Of a stretch of DNA of 64,000 nt, positions 12,495-26,300 are shown piece by piece; the first letter of the stretch is position 1; each line of letters starts with the position of its first letter. This DNA comes from Thunnus maccoyii (Eukaryota > Chordata > Actinopteri > Scombriformes > Scombridae). Position numbers and translations under genes: made by a program. The notes beneath the pieces are model-generated. The model ran no database searches and was not told the origin of the DNA. It saw only the letters and a list, made by a program, of their open reading frames with translations. The DNA is taken from positions 18,523,291 to 18,587,290 of the forward strand of contig NC_056536.1 in assembly GCF_910596095.1 (NCBI RefSeq), written 5' to 3'.

Positions 12495-15400
12495 CTTTTT
12501 TCTTCTCCTCCTTTAAGCACAATTAATGCAATTTGCATTACAAAATATTGTTAACATGGTAGATAAAACAGCTAGACTAGATGCTTACTAGTTAATCGGT
12601 AAGCTAGACAGTGGTTGATAGATTTGTGGCTTGGTATCTCTGGATTTTGTGTACCTCATTGTAAAGTTTTATGTCAGGTGAATGGGTACATGAATGCATT
12701 GGTAAATTGTAATACAATTTGTGTCCTACTAATTATCTTATCAATTCGGATCAATAGAAGTTGTGTTGTGTTTCGTGTTTGAAAATTCCTCAGTTCCAAA
12801 CATAACAGAGATTTCAACATGTACTTTGTTTTGTTCACTGCTCTTCAGTATGGAGACGTGCCCCTTAAACACATAAAAGGTTGGAATGGTGTGAGCTGTC
12901 TAGACTGCAGTGTTGTATAGTACACCTGGGCCGGGTAGGGTGAGGCTGCGACAGCACACCTGGACTGTCAATTTAACCTCAGGGTCTAACACTAACTGCA
13001 GGAACCTTTAAAGACTACAATTACAGAAATCACTGAATAAACAATGTATATTCAAAAATAATTGTAATGGTCCTATAATGATTTTGCCTCTATAAACTAC
13101 ACATAACACTCTGAGGTGTGTCACAAACTTTATTACTTACGTAACCCCTGCTGTGAAACCCACCAGGTTAACTTTTGGTAATGCACTGTACAGGATTTTG
13201 TATGCTAAAGCACAATGTGCTTATAGGGACACATATGTCCCTATAAAAGAAGCGAGAGGATTTACATTGGGGCATTCTTTCAGCAAGTTCATTGTTTCCT
13301 ATTTTTCACAATCCTCAGATCATCTTTATTTTTACCGCAGAGTGCAGATGTTGCACTTGTAAAATAGACACTTTCCAAACATAGCAAAAAGGGAAAAGTG
13401 AGAACAATTGTCTGTTTTAAACCTATTTTGTTTAACATGGTATCTTTGGTTGAAGTATCAGTTACAATTTAACCGTTTATGCAGTGTAAAACATCAGGGT
13501 TACAATGGACACTAATTTAGAATAGCGATTTAGACCAGTAATTATTGGAATTATGTAACTGAATTAAATTACTAATGTTGTCGTGTCCTGCAGTACTATA
13601 CTGCTACACACATTTGTTACAGGCCTCCCGGAAATTCCTTGTTACTTGCTAATGATACCAAACCACTAGACTTAGTTTGACACAAGTACAAGTGTTACTA
13701 GAAAATCTGGGACAGTGCCAGCTGGCAACAACAAAAAAAAACAATTAAGGGTTTGTTCACACAGAACAGTGATGTCTGATTACTCTTATCAGATCACAGA
13801 AGCTTGAGGCAGGCTGCTCATAATCTTCTCCCAGTAGACACAGTAGTTATTAGCCTTATTAGTGAAGGATGTTGTTCATAACAATTGGTCTCAGTTAAAT
13901 ATTCTTGATGACCTGACTTTGAATCATGCATGACCATTACCTGCAGACCTGATCATCCTCTGATCCACTTTTCTACACTTTTTCCTAAAGCATCCTCTTC
14001 CCCTGCTTCCTGGACATTCACAGTTTTGGCAGCATTGTCAGCTACCAAAAACAAAATCCCATTTGTTTTTGACCCCAGATCCAAGAAAACCAAATTGTTA
14101 TGACTCAGGCCTATCACGTAAAACCACTGCTTTCCAACTGGATGACCTTTTTATAGTATTTATATAGTATTTATAGAGTCATTTTGTGTCTTTGCATACT
14201 GCTAGCATTATTTATGTCAAAGCACTGTGGAGTGGCATATCAATCAAGAATTTTTGAGTCACATATTAGTCAGAATATAACACAGTGTGTAAAGCTGCAT
14301 GATAACCAAAGCATTTTCAAACCTTGTTGAAAGCCAACAAAGAAGGAAAAGCATTTTAATAAGAGAAAGAAAAAATGTTATTATTAAAATCCTATTATCT
14401 TCTGTTATTTTGCTCTTTAGCTTAATGCATTTGTAAATAAAATAGTTGATGCATGTTTTGCTGAAACAGTGAGTACAAAATGTAGTTATTAATGTCACTT
14501 CTAGTCCAACCTTAACTTAGATGACAGATGTTACCTTACAATAATAAAACATATAATTTAGCAAAAGAACTTTTTCTCTGTCTCTGTGAGAAATATGCAA
14601 TGTCTGCTCATCTAGAACAAAGCATCCCTGTTTGGGGAAAAATGAGGAGATGATAATTCATGGGTCAAAACATAAACCCAGGCCCTACTTTGGTTATCTT
14701 TTGGGTTACCAGAGCTGCAGTCTGCCACAGGTCAACACACAGAAAGGGATAAGAACATCTGGTGTAAAGTGAACCAGCTGAAGTGTTCAGTCTGGAATCA
14801 GTGGGAGAGGTAAAAGGTCAGAGTTCGGGCTCAGGGTTACATTTGTGTTTGTGGAGGAAAACGGGGATCCAGAGGTCACCACATGTCAGGATCCCGAACA
14901 ATGTGGCACAGGAGCGGAGAGCACAGGGCAGAATGGAAAACACTGAAATGTGACGCAACCTGCAACGTTATTTTCTGCAGTAATTCTTGTTGACATTTCC
15001 TTTACAAACAACTTCTCACAATGTTTGGGAGCAAATTTATACGATGGAAATCACAGCTAACATTGTTTGACATTTGTAAATTACTGGATATTCTTGTCAG
15101 ACATAGGCAGAATTATTTTGTCCCAGCACCTTTTTCCCATATGGACCTGGTTTTCAGCTTGTATGCACTGCACAAAATCAAGAATAATACAGTCCTATGT
15201 TTGGACTTTGTCATGCATTGAGAACTAAATCCAGGGCTGTTAATGTAAGTTAGTCTTTGTGTTTGACTGTTGAAGATCTGATTTCGACAGGTGTTCTATC
15301 AAAGGGTTATGTTTGCCTGTGTCTGCGTGTTTCTGTTTCTATGTCTGCACACATGTGCGTGTATTCACTGTATATGCTTCAAAAAAATGACAACTAAATG

Positions 15401-16671
15401 TGCAGACATGCCTTGTCATTCCACATTAAATGCCTCTATGACTTTCAGATATGGCTTGCTTTCCTCTCATGCATGTGCACGCAGCCCAAACACACAGTAG
15501 CTGATAAATCACCAAATTACAGCGTCTGTGCTTACTGCTAGAATAACAGTGTTGTGGTCTTAATCTGTTGACTTAGTGCACGTTTAGTGTATTGAATTGT
15601 TTCACCGCAACTCCTTTTATGTGTGTGTGTGTGTGCTTTTGGATTGGTGTGATGACAGGGCCTCGTTCTCACTTTCCTTCCCTTTCTTTCCTGATTGGTA
15701 GGCTGACTACAGCTTGTCTGGACATGAAACTCTCCCTCATTGCCATCAACAGAACAAGAGTACTTGATCTTTTCAAATATTCAAATTTACTTCAAAGCCT
15801 CAAATAATAGAAAATTAGCCTTTGCTTTTAGATGCTTGTGTTTTTTCTGATCTTACATATTATTTATAGAGATCAAGTTTACTCAAACAAAGAAAATACA
15901 CAGAGGAAATAGAAACATAAACCACACCAGCATTGGAGGAATGTGGTTTGTACAAGTGTATGAGTAATTGACATGTGTGTACGTGTGTATGTGTATGTGT
16001 GTTTGTGTTGAATGCGCATCAAACACACACACATACACACACACACACACACACGCCTTAGCCCCAAGGATACAAGTGAAGCCACTTACTATGCACTTAT
16101 TTGGATTATGCCGATTTGAGAATGCACAGTATGCAGGAGGATGAGCCACTGGCTGGTAATAACAGATTGGTCCCCTACACAACAAGCACAAATTAATAAG
16201 GCGTTCCTGTAGTTGTTTTAGCCGGACAGGATGCCAACAACTACCGAGGTGTGAAGGATTTACAAGAACCTCTGCTTTCATCTGTCATCAAGTTTTTTTT
16301 ATTAAAACCTGAAGATAAATGGTGTGCCATGAGGAGTTTTGGGGTAGGTTGAGGCTGTAGGAAGCCAGTTCTCTCTGCTGGATTCTCTGTTAAGCCTGTG
16401 TATCAGACTCCACAGTAAATATTAATTCATGTTCGCTCTGGCTGCAGGTCACATACACACACAAACACACATGCAGGCACACTGGAAAGCAGTCACTTTA
16501 TCTCTTTCACCATAGCTCTGCTCACATGCTGAACATGGCATGCTGCTAACAGACAGAGGATGGGCCTGGGAGGTCCCACACAGACAGGTGGTTGACATCA
16601 GATAGAGGGGTAGAGAGACGGAGGGAGGGGAGATATGAATCGAGGGAGATAGGGAGGCAGAGAGACACAGA

Positions 16672-16676
<5 letters not shown>

Positions 16677-16732
<56 letters not shown>
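16677..16732. repeat. (AG)n microsatellite
   Basis: About 27 consecutive AG dinucleotides, flanked on the left by imperfect GGAGAGA-type sequence. It generates spurious low-complexity ORFs on both strands. Confidence 0.95.
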
Positions 16733-16735
<3 letters not shown>

Positions 16736-17189
16736 AGAACGATGTGGAGACCACACAGAATAGAAAATGGCTCGGTCAAGTCTTTAGAAAGAGGGGTGAG
16801 ACTGTAATCAAGCAAACGCTGGGAGTGACATCAAATTTTTTACATTCTCCAGAGGATTCAGCACCATCCTGACAAGGCCATCTGTAACTGTACAACAAAG
16901 CGCATTGTACTTGTTTTCTTTATAGAGAACAAAGCTCAATATTCAAAGCAGGTACAGATCTAAAAAATGATGACATCTAAAATCATCTAAGATCTAAAAA
17001 CATTGATTGTGAGCATCTTACTGAGAATGACACAAGATGTTAAAAGTGTGTCCTTTACTTTTTGTTTTTGATGTAAGCTCAAAAAGAACAAGACAGTTTC
17101 AGCTATACTCGCAACTCTGTGAGTCTGTATTTAGGCAAAGTAGTGCTTTGAGCTAAACGCTGTCAAAATGCAAACTTGCTCACCATGAC

Positions 17190-17665
17190 AATGCTAATAT
17201 GCTAAATAGCTTTATTTACTATGTTCACCAGCTTAACACTTACTGCTAATGAGCATGTTAGCATGGTAATGTTTGCTAATTCTGGTCTTCAGGTCTATAG
17301 TCATTAACCATTCACATTAACCAATTAGTCATTAACCAAAGTATTGGACAAATTGAAATGTCAACCCGATGATGGCTCCAGATGGAAAATCGGGGGATCA
17401 CCAAAGTCATTGGGATTCATTATCTGGCATATTTGTGCCAATCCATCCAATAGATGTTGAGATATTTGACAGGATAAAAGAAAACTTTAATCTGCTGGTG
17501 GCACAGGAGGAAAAGGGGATCTCCAAAGTCATTAATCATCCTCTGGGGAACATGGACGTTTGTACAAAATTTCACAGCAATCCATCTGATTCTTGATGAG
17601 ATATTTCAGTCTGGACCAACTGACATCACCATCCTTAGAGCCATGCTAACAGTGCAGCTGAAAAA
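17190..17665 (+). repeat. Teleost dispersed repeat (GCTAA-rich / 'ATCCATCCAAT' type)
   Basis: The block runs from repeated GCTAATATGCTAA/GCATGTTAGCATGG motifs through AACCAAAGTATTGGACAAAT, a GATCACCAAAGTCATTGG segment, CAATCCATCC, GAGATATTTCAGTCTGGACC and finally TTAGAGCCATGCTAACA. I recognise this order from a very common percomorph repeat. It contains an internal partial duplication: CACCAAAGTCATT at about 17400 recurs as CTCCAAAGTCATT at 17521, and CAATCCATCC at 17440 recurs as CAATCCATCT at 17578. An ORF crosses it but matches no known protein. Confidence 0.5.
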
Positions 17666-18539
17666 CAGATCAAATAACAAGAGTAGGTTGTGAGGTTACT
17701 GTAAAGACGCTGTCAGTTATGCATGATGGCTTTTTAAGGCCTCATGGCAGCAGGATGTCTCCATGCGAGTGAGGTTCTTTACATATTTTGCTTCAGTGTC
17801 CTGGAGCGAGATACTTAATCCCTTCTGTATATGCTTAAGATGTGCCGTGCTGGCTGGTCGACCCTTTGCCCCAAACCACATGGCTAAAAGAAAATTGAAT
17901 TAAGTTTATCAAATAAAATCTATGTTACACCAATTTAAAGTGGAAGGCATCGCTTAACGCTAGCTTGCAGCCAGAGCACTTTCACTGTATTGTAACTGCA
18001 TTTCAAATACTGTTCTCACTTTCATGTAAAATTAACTTATTATCATAATATGCCTTAAGAAAAAAAGTAGTATCAAGCCAAAGTGTAGTCATCATGGAGA
18101 GGCTCCATATTTTGATTCTCTGGACTCTGCTCTATACTACCTGCGGTCTACTCCTGCAAACCAAGCAGGACAACAGGATTCAATACAACCGAGATTTCCC
18201 CCTCCAGTGAAAACAAAACAATCTGCTGGCTCCTTCCCAGAGGCCGATCTCTACACTTTGGACAACTGGAGTAGTGAATGGTTAAGAAATCCTCACAAGC
18301 ATCTTCAAAATGATAAAGTTAGGAAGAGGGGAGTAAGACTATGGTAGGGGTGCAAGAGAAGGCTAGTGGGGGTACTGTTCCCTGTGGCTCCTTTGACAAT
18401 AACACTGACCTGGAAAATGGACTTAATGACTTTTATTTGAGATTTGATGAACATGACTTTAAAGAAGAAGGTTATTGTATCAGTGCACGTGGGTCCATGG
18501 AGAACCAATTGTTGTAGAGCAGTCTATGGTTTTAAAAAT

Positions 18540-19885
18540 CACTCAAATCTACCCACATCAGAAAAGGCCCTGGCCCTGATTGTGTTAGTGGTAGAACTCT
18601 AAAGTCCTGTGCCAGCCAACATTGCAACATCACACACCACATATTTCAGACCTCTCTGAATTTACAGAGGGCACCCAGGCGCTGGTAAAAAAAAAAAAAA
18701 AAAAAAAGGTTTTGTCGTTCCCGTTGCAGAAAAAGTTTGCTAAAGAGCTGAACGACTTTAGACCAGTTGTTCTCATGTCCCAGCTGATGAAATGTTTTGA
18801 GAGAATCATCAAAACTATTATCATTAACAAAACGGAAGCCGTATTGGACCCCATGCGGTTCACCTATAGGAGCAATAGGGGATTGGAGGAAGCTACACTC
18901 ACCTTATTTAACCTCCTCTACAGCCATCTAACAAGGGTAAACTTGGCTTTCTGAGTTGCTTTCCTCCACTAGTTCTCCTCAGGGTTGTATTTTATCCCCC
19001 TTACTGTACATACTGTATACTGACAGCTGCAAGAGCCTTTATTTAAAATACGCTGATGATTCTGTTGTTGTCAGTCAGCTTCACAATGATGGGTCTGCAC
19101 ACAGGAAGGTTTTAGATGACTGGTGTAAAGCTTCTCACCAAAAGATCAACACAAGCAAAATGAATGACATGCTGATTGATTTAGAAAACTCCCACCTACT
19201 CCATCTCAGGCTGTCATAGCAGATGACACAGTTGATATTGTTAATACCTACAAATACCTGGGTACAATCATCAACGACAAACAGCGATGGGAGGATAACA
19301 CAAATGCCATCCACTCCAAAGCACAACAAAGACTGTGTTTACTGAGGAAGCTAAACTCTGTCCTCTCTTTCTTCTTTTTTTCTCTTATTGAATCAATTTT
19401 AACTTTTATCCTGATCCGCTGGTTTGGGAATCTTAAAGTGAGAAGTAAAACAAAGCTACAGAGAGGGGTGAACACCTGCTAAGATCACAGGGGTGTCCCA
19501 GCTCAGTCTCTCTGCTCTGTACAACAGACACCTGGTCAGAAAGGCCATCTCCATCCTGGCCCCGGAGTTCCATTTTCTGCCCTCTGGGCAGAGGTATAGG
19601 GTCCTTAGGCTCAGGAGCTCCAGAGCTCAAGGCTCCTTCATAAGGCAATTGCTGCCATTAACCATTAACTATAGTCCACCTTTTATTGTTGCAATCTGTA
19701 CTTTATACTACTTGCACTTTTTTACTCATTGCACTTTGTAAACTTGATGTTTATTGCAATTACTTGTTGTTTATAGTGTTTTTATTGTTTTCATGTGCAA
19801 AGAATGTTTCTCCCATGTTTTTTAAGCTGCACCAGAATTGCCAACTGGGGACAATAAGGATTTTTTGAATTGAATTGAATATATA
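18540..19885 (+). mobile_element. Decayed L2/CR1-type LINE (reverse transcriptase remnant, 3' part)
   Basis: Translation in several frames gives successive pieces of a non-LTR retrotransposon reverse transcriptase: KAPGPD..SGR..KSCA at about 18560, ELNDFRPVVLMSQLMKCFER near 18750, a 'SPQGCILSPLLYILYTDSC' block near 18970, the catalytic YADD motif in LKYADDSVVV near 19040, and the downstream RYRVLRLRSSRAQGSFI region near 19590. Frameshifts, a poly-A insertion (about 18687-18707) and stop codons break the frame, so the copy is dead and 5'-truncated. The tail ends in GAATTGAATTGAAT at about 19866-19880, a simple-repeat 3' end typical of fish L2 elements. Clade assignment is from memory of motif style. 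Confidence 0.8.
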
Positions 19886-22123
19886 ACCATTTTACGTCTA
19901 TGGGCCCACACCCATGCTCATGGCATCAGGTGAGAGTGCATCACAGGTAGGGCGTAATGGAAAAACTTGGGTGTCTGACTGAGCATAACTGTCCATTTAC
20001 GCACTCATTTCACCCCATGTTCTCTAGAAAATTTACCTGGGTGACTCATTCATGATCTCTGTTTTTTTTGTTTTTTTTTCAACAGCATGCAGTCAAAGTG
20101 TCACATGGCTCGATTTCATTGAACTGAATAGAATATATAACCGTCTTTCAAAGCGCAAACCCTTTGAAAGATGCTTTCCGAGCACAGATATCAGATTGTA
20201 ATATCAGCCGATGATGAGGACGATCAGCGAAATGAGTCTTGCATAATGAGTTCTCACATTAGTCAGTGATCTTTATCAGAAACAGGATTTATTTCAGCTG
20301 ATAAGTGTTAACAATTTTAATCACATGCACATTGACACAGTTGCACTAGGATTAGTATCAACATGAGTGAACCTGTGCAAAGACAACATAGATGCTTTTC
20401 AAATTCCGCTCCAGTGGATGCCCTGAGAGTAAATAAGCAACATGAGCTACATCAGCTCTGGCACAGTTGGTTTGCTGTCGGCTGGAACAAAGACAGAAGA
20501 AATGTTCTTTGCTGTTAAAGCTATTGGGAGATGAAACACCATTTGTCCCATACTCCTCAACGCTTTGTAACTCCCTGCAGCCTTTATTACTCCTTCCTCC
20601 CCTGCCCTTGAACTTTTCTTTGTCTCCCCTTTTGCTCCCCTAACATTGTCCTTCCTTGCTCTGCTTCTTTCTATCAAATGCTCCTTTATTTGTTCAAGAC
20701 ATCTCATTGCCCGTCTGTACCCCACCCTCTATTACTTGTTGCCTCTCCCCATCCCTTGATATTTTTGATTCCTTCCTCTCCATCCCTGTCTTCATCTCTC
20801 TCCATGACCAGACAGGCATTCTTGCCTCTGCCCCCCCCCCCCCAGAGCTCCACTGTGGGATCCTAGATTCTCACCAGGAAAGGGGAGTTATTACTACAGC
20901 CATGCCAAAAGATTAACCACTTGTCATGAGAAGATTGTTGAATGTCAAGGTCATAAAAACTAGGGGTCTGGAAAACATGTTAATCATTGTGTTCATCCTG
21001 CCTTCAAGGCCTGGAGGACTGGCCTCCCACGTCTGCTGGTCCAGTGCAGGGAGAGGCTGGGGTGTCTGGGGATGGGCCTGGTTCTAGGGAGGGAAAAAAC
21101 AGGGGGAGAGAGAGTGGGAGAAGGCCTTTCACTAACACAGCCATGGTGCTCTGGCTGTGGTTTTGCTTCATTGCCAGAGGAACCTCATGCCTAGAGTTTT
21201 TGGTTCCAAGACAGCAGTCAAGAGTTCATTACGAGGGCATAAAACAGCATTGCACCACTGAAATTCACTGTCTGTGAGGTCCTTTTGTGTAGTAAAAGTA
21301 GAATTAAAGATTGACAGTGGTCACAAACAAAATGTTAGTTTCATTGATGTGTGATTGTTCTCAGTATAACATAACTGAAATAACATATAATCTGTAGCCC
21401 ACCTGTTCATAAACAGCTCCAGAAAAAAAAAAAACATTGTATTACATAATATATTTTAAACAAAGTATTTTTCTGGTAAAGTGCTGTAAACCACATTATT
21501 AAAAAAAACAACAGAAAAAAGAAGTAAAAAAAAAAAACAATCTTATTCTTTGATGTACAAAGGCTGCATTGTTTCAGTTTACAGTTTCTAATTGCTACTC
21601 ATCCCTGTCTTCCAAATGTAATTACTGCTGAGTCCTACTCTCAGCTAAAATGTTTCTTTTGGATTCCCTTCACAAACACCAAAAGGTTCCAATCTTTGTA
21701 TTATGATAAATTATTGTTCCACTTACTGTAGGACAATGTGTGACAACGGGGAAAAGGCTGAGATTACATTGTAGTCATGTCTCTGCTTTGTCTCAGTGTT
21801 GTCCATACAAATAAAACACGACTTTGCAACGTTGAGACGAATATCGTGCCAAGAACAGCCTTTAAAGTTTTGCCACATGTAGCATTCTGCGCAGCTCAAG
21901 ACGTGTGAAATCTCAGCTGAAAAGCAAATTAAAAAAGATCTTCACTGGGCCAGAGAGATACAGTATACGCCAAACTCAAGGCCTTGTGGTTCCTGGAACT
22001 GTATTTCAGTATTTGGACAGGAACAGGAGCTTTGTCACTGTTGAAGTGCCTTTGAGCCTTGATATGTCAAAGAAAAGAACCTTACAACTCTATGGTGACT
22101 TAAAATTCACAAATGTAAGTTAT

Positions 22124-22659
22124 TGCCATTACGTGGGATGGAGCAGGTGAACCCATGTGCAGATACTCAATTGCGAGGAGACAGGAATATAATAGAAATA
22201 AGTTATTTATTGTAAAGGCTTGGGAAAGGGAATGCAGACCAGGGGAAACTTGGACAGGTAGCTGGAAAACTGGGTCTGAGGCATAGGCTGGAAACTGGGA
22301 GGAGCAGGGGTCCAGGGCAGGGAAGAAGGGCCGAGGAGACGAGACAGCGGCCAAGGACAGAGCAGACTGAACTGCAGGGTTAGGCAAGGAAAAGCAGGCA
22401 ACAACAGGAAAACAGGATAAATGCATGAGAAGTAGCTTGAAGCATAGTAAACTGGCAGAGTGGTAGCGGCAGGGCTGAATATTTGAAGAAGGCTTGATTA
22501 CTGAGATGAGGTGCAGCTGCAGTGACACTGCTCTGACTCCAGGACACCTGTCTCCACTCACACAATCACACACACACACACACACACACACACAGGGAAA
22601 GAGAGTGAGAGAGCGACACAGAGAGTAGTAGTAGGTTAGGGAGACACAAGATCATGACA
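22124..22659 (-). mobile_element. Solo LTR-like repeat (Gypsy-type candidate)
   Basis: On the minus strand the segment begins TGTCATGATC at 22659 and ends in TGGCA at 22124, giving the TG...CA ends of an LTR. It has a pyrimidine-rich centre, an AATAAA signal around 22205-22215, and a terminal stretch (GCACATGGGTTCACCTGC) that resembles the end of common fish Gypsy LTRs as I recall them. Length is about 536 bp. It contains a CA microsatellite near its 5' end. No flanking pol sequence or clean target duplication is visible, so a solo LTR is the simplest reading. A 163-codon minus ORF inside is not a gene. Confidence 0.45.
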
Positions 22660-23128
22660 ATTGTGCCCCATTTTTGTCAGGTACATGGGGTGGATTTAAT
22701 TAGTAGGTATTTTCATTCAGCTAAACTGAATTGGCCTACTTTTTCTGTCTTGACTCAATACTTGGACATAGACTTTTCTTGGGCAGTTTGTATTAGTGAA
22801 ACAGTAAAAGTGGAGCCATATGCACAAGACACAAGTCCAACAGTTTTAATGATCCCAGTTCCAAGACAAATTCCTTCCACTGGGATGGCTATTTTAAATC
22901 CTACTGTATGTGTGTATGTGGCATGTCTTTAGAGAAATCACATTACAGCTTCTGAAGCAGTAGCCAATTATTTGTAGACCACAAATATAAAAAAAAAAAC
23001 AACACACACAGTTTTGGTTTGAGACGGCCAAGTTGGAACAGAGACAGGGGGATCAGATCTCCAGAGAGAGGGCCTAGTTATAGTTAAATGTGGGGGTGCA
23101 AGATTAGTGACAGGCAAGGAGTGTGGGG

Positions 23129-23130
<2 letters not shown>

Positions 23131-23185
<55 letters not shown>

Positions 23186-23186
23186 T
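23131..23186. repeat. (GT)n(GA)n microsatellite
   Basis: About 22 GT units followed by a short GA tract, directly adjoining the inverted-repeat element that begins at 23189. Confidence 0.95.
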
Positions 23187-23188
23187 AT

Positions 23189-23348
23189 TATCCAAGTCTA
23201 TTAGTTATGTAGTGTGTTACAGTAGCTAGCTAAACAGCTTCTCAATTTACTTCCTTGCACACCACACCATGACCTATAACATCAGCCAAGCTAACGTAAG
23301 CTAGTTAGCTACTCCAATAACACACTACATAGCTAACAGACTTGGATA
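23189..23348. repeat. 160-bp fold-back element
   Basis: The arms 23189-23219 and 23318-23348 are inverted copies matching at 29 of 31 positions, with a further short complementary stretch (AGTAGCTA) just inside. The left arm starts right after a GT/GA microsatellite. The size and lack of coding suggest a small MITE. Confidence 0.6.
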
Positions 23349-26300
23349 CTGACTGTCTTAGCTTTGACATCCAACAAGCTATCTAATCTACCTGTTCCTG
23401 TGCCTCAGCATCATCAGGTCTCATCTTCTTGCAAGATCAACTTTGATGTTTAATTTTTAGCCTGCACCAACAGAGTCAGAGTGACTGTCTGACATTGATC
23501 TTGACTTGTCCAAGTGCAGCAAAATGACTGAAAACCAACCAGACAGATATTCAGAATGCACGTAATTCAGAATAAACGTAATTTATTGTCTTATGTGGTT
23601 CTCCAGTTTATGTAGTTCTCCGGCTGTAAGAGACTAGGTAAGGACGGGATGCTACAAATGTAAATTTTAATTCATATACTACATATGACATGGCCAGATA
23701 GAATTATTTTTTTGATCCAAACTAGCTCAAATGTTTAAAAATAGCAAAGTTGTGTGATCAAAAAGTGGGGATGCAAAAGCACACGTTTGCTCCCTCAAAT
23801 CTAATAGTAGAGGTGCAGCTGCTCGGCTTGCTCCATCCTATGGATGTGATCAGAAATTGGTTGTGTAAGTTTTACTCAAGATGAACACGAGGAAATAATA
23901 GAGCAGATCCAACCAGCCATAGCAGTGCTCTGCACCTGCCAACATATGCTTAAAGTGTTGAAATCTGTTATCGCTGTTAGACACAGAAACGGCCATGTAT
24001 CCAGGAAGTTATCGCTGGCTTTTAACCGTGAGAAAGAAGGCGAACATTAGGTCACATTTGAGGAGCACAATGGGAGAACCTGGATAAATGAGAGACAGAT
24101 CGACAGAAAGAAACAGACACAGAGAAAGGCATGAAAAAGCAGGATGAAGAGACTGGCTGATTGCCAACACTCGTTCTTTTTAGTTTCCACACCTTGGCTC
24201 CCTGCTTCCCTGATATTCTCAAGATGCCCTGCACAGATATACAACCTTTTATTTTACTACAGCTAATGAAGAGAAACATCTGTGTAAAATGATTGTATAT
24301 ATGTTAAAAAAAAAAAAAATCCCACATACGCCAACCACACATATACTTGCTAATCAAAACAAGAAATGAACTTCAAATACAGACTTCTTGATACTCCTCC
24401 TCCCTGCATGGCACCAGCTTCATTTATGGTTTCATTACAGGTAAATTTGTCTGAAATGGTTGGTCATAAAACCTGAGGCCACAGATATATTTCAGAGGTC
24501 TTGTTGGCAGTGTGTTAGTGAGCTGGGAAACGTTCAGAGGATGTGTGAAGTACATGCCTCTGTGTGGCTGCCAGTACCATCCAGCTAAGTTGAATAAAAG
24601 GTCAGTCTTTTGAAAACTATGTGTTTCTAGAGAAATACATCTCAAAGTTGGAAATGCATTTACCTGCGTTGTACACGCTAGGACATATTTTATGGCTGTG
24701 CCAAGCAAACCCTTCATGCTAATACAAGATGATGTCAAGTACTGCATATGTTTTTCCCCCCTATATCCTAGCAGTTAATAACATGATACTTTGTCCAATA
24801 AATGTTCTTTTGTTCTGGGTATCTTGCATCATTTCTCATTGCACTGAGGAGTCAAGTGCTTTAACAGGTTGCGTGTTACTGTCAGTTTGACGCTGCCTGT
24901 CTCTCTTTTCCTGTGTCCTGAGGCTAGAGCAGCAGAGTTTGCTGTTTGAAGTATCCCTGATGCACAACAGGTGCCTTGGTTCTCACAGCAAATGTCTTTT
25001 AAACACGAAGACGAGGGGAAAGGACAGGGCAGAAGCTGATCTCTTTCATCTCTGCTACTCATATTACAGCTGTCACATGCTATAGACTGATAGCGCTCAC
25101 TTTTGTTTTTCAGCCAGTCTTGAATTATAGCTATGGGCAGACGAACAAAGGTGCAGAACAGCTCCTCAAATGGGCTCGTTGATGTGTAACTACAGTATTA
25201 TCTGTCATTGTTTCATCTGATAATGAACAGTTAATCTTTACTTGCTCACTTAAAGCTACACAGTTGCACTACATCAAATAAGACTCAGTGATAGGAAATC
25301 AAATTGGAATTACAGGAGAAAGGAATAATCAATGGCTTCCTTGTTTCTCAAACCAAATACTTTCAGTTTGACTACCATAAAGTATGCATTTGATTGCATT
25401 TGCAATTATAGAATTGTATTGAAATGTTTATGAACCACAGAATGACTGAAAAACCATGTAGTTCTGTGCAACTATGAACATTTAATTTCAAGCTGGTTCT
25501 TCAAATAGTTTTGTTTATTTTAAATCCTGTCTTCATATACTTCATTGATAGATGAATGATGTCTGTGTGAATGGACCAAGTCTGTGTAACATCACATTTC
25601 GCAGAATCATAAGGAATTGTGCTTTATGATTTTGACTGATTGTCTGGCTTATCGAAAACATGCATTTTCCATAGTTTGTTTTACAGAGTTTTTCTGACTG
25701 TCTAACCTGTGATGCGAATTCCCCATCCGAGACTTTTAAAGTGTTTCCAAGAATAACCAGCTCACTGACAGCCACTCAAGAATGTTTGGAGAGTGTAACT
25801 TTTGTGCTTTTAACAGACACTGCATGACATCATTTTGCATGACTTAACTGTGACTGGACAAGAAATGGAGGCATTACAATTCTAAGTATGGCTCTGTGAG
25901 GTGAAAAGAATACCATGAATTGTTAATATAATGTATGTGCATTTGATCATGTTAATTCTGTTGCAACCCTTCATTTTTCCATTTCAAATAAGACATTCAA
26001 CCTGCTCCAAAAAACTTGTTTGGTCCTGGAAGACCAATTGCAATTTTCAAACATTGATTAATGAACATTGGATACAATTTCTTTAAAGTATATATCTTCA
26101 AACATTTGTGGGTGTGTGTAAAAGTGAAAGAGAGCAAGTTGACCTGGCGTTCATCCCCCGTGATAATTATTTCCAGTGGATGACAGCAGGAGGAACTACA
26201 CCACACTGAGCTGATGAAAGACACAGAGAAACTGTTGACCTTCCTCTCTTTTTCACCACATCACCCTCTCTCTGTTTCTTTTCTCTCTTCCTCTCTCTGT

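Noticed and set aside
16449-16815. Overlapping ORFs with Ser-Leu or Arg-Glu repeats
   Set aside because: They are translations of the AG microsatellite at 16677-16732.
22100-22591. 163-codon minus-strand ORF
   Set aside because: It runs through the pyrimidine-rich LTR-like repeat and a CA microsatellite; low-complexity translation only.
24424-24747. 107-codon minus-strand ORF
   Set aside because: No domain, no splice context and no repeat match; consistent with chance.
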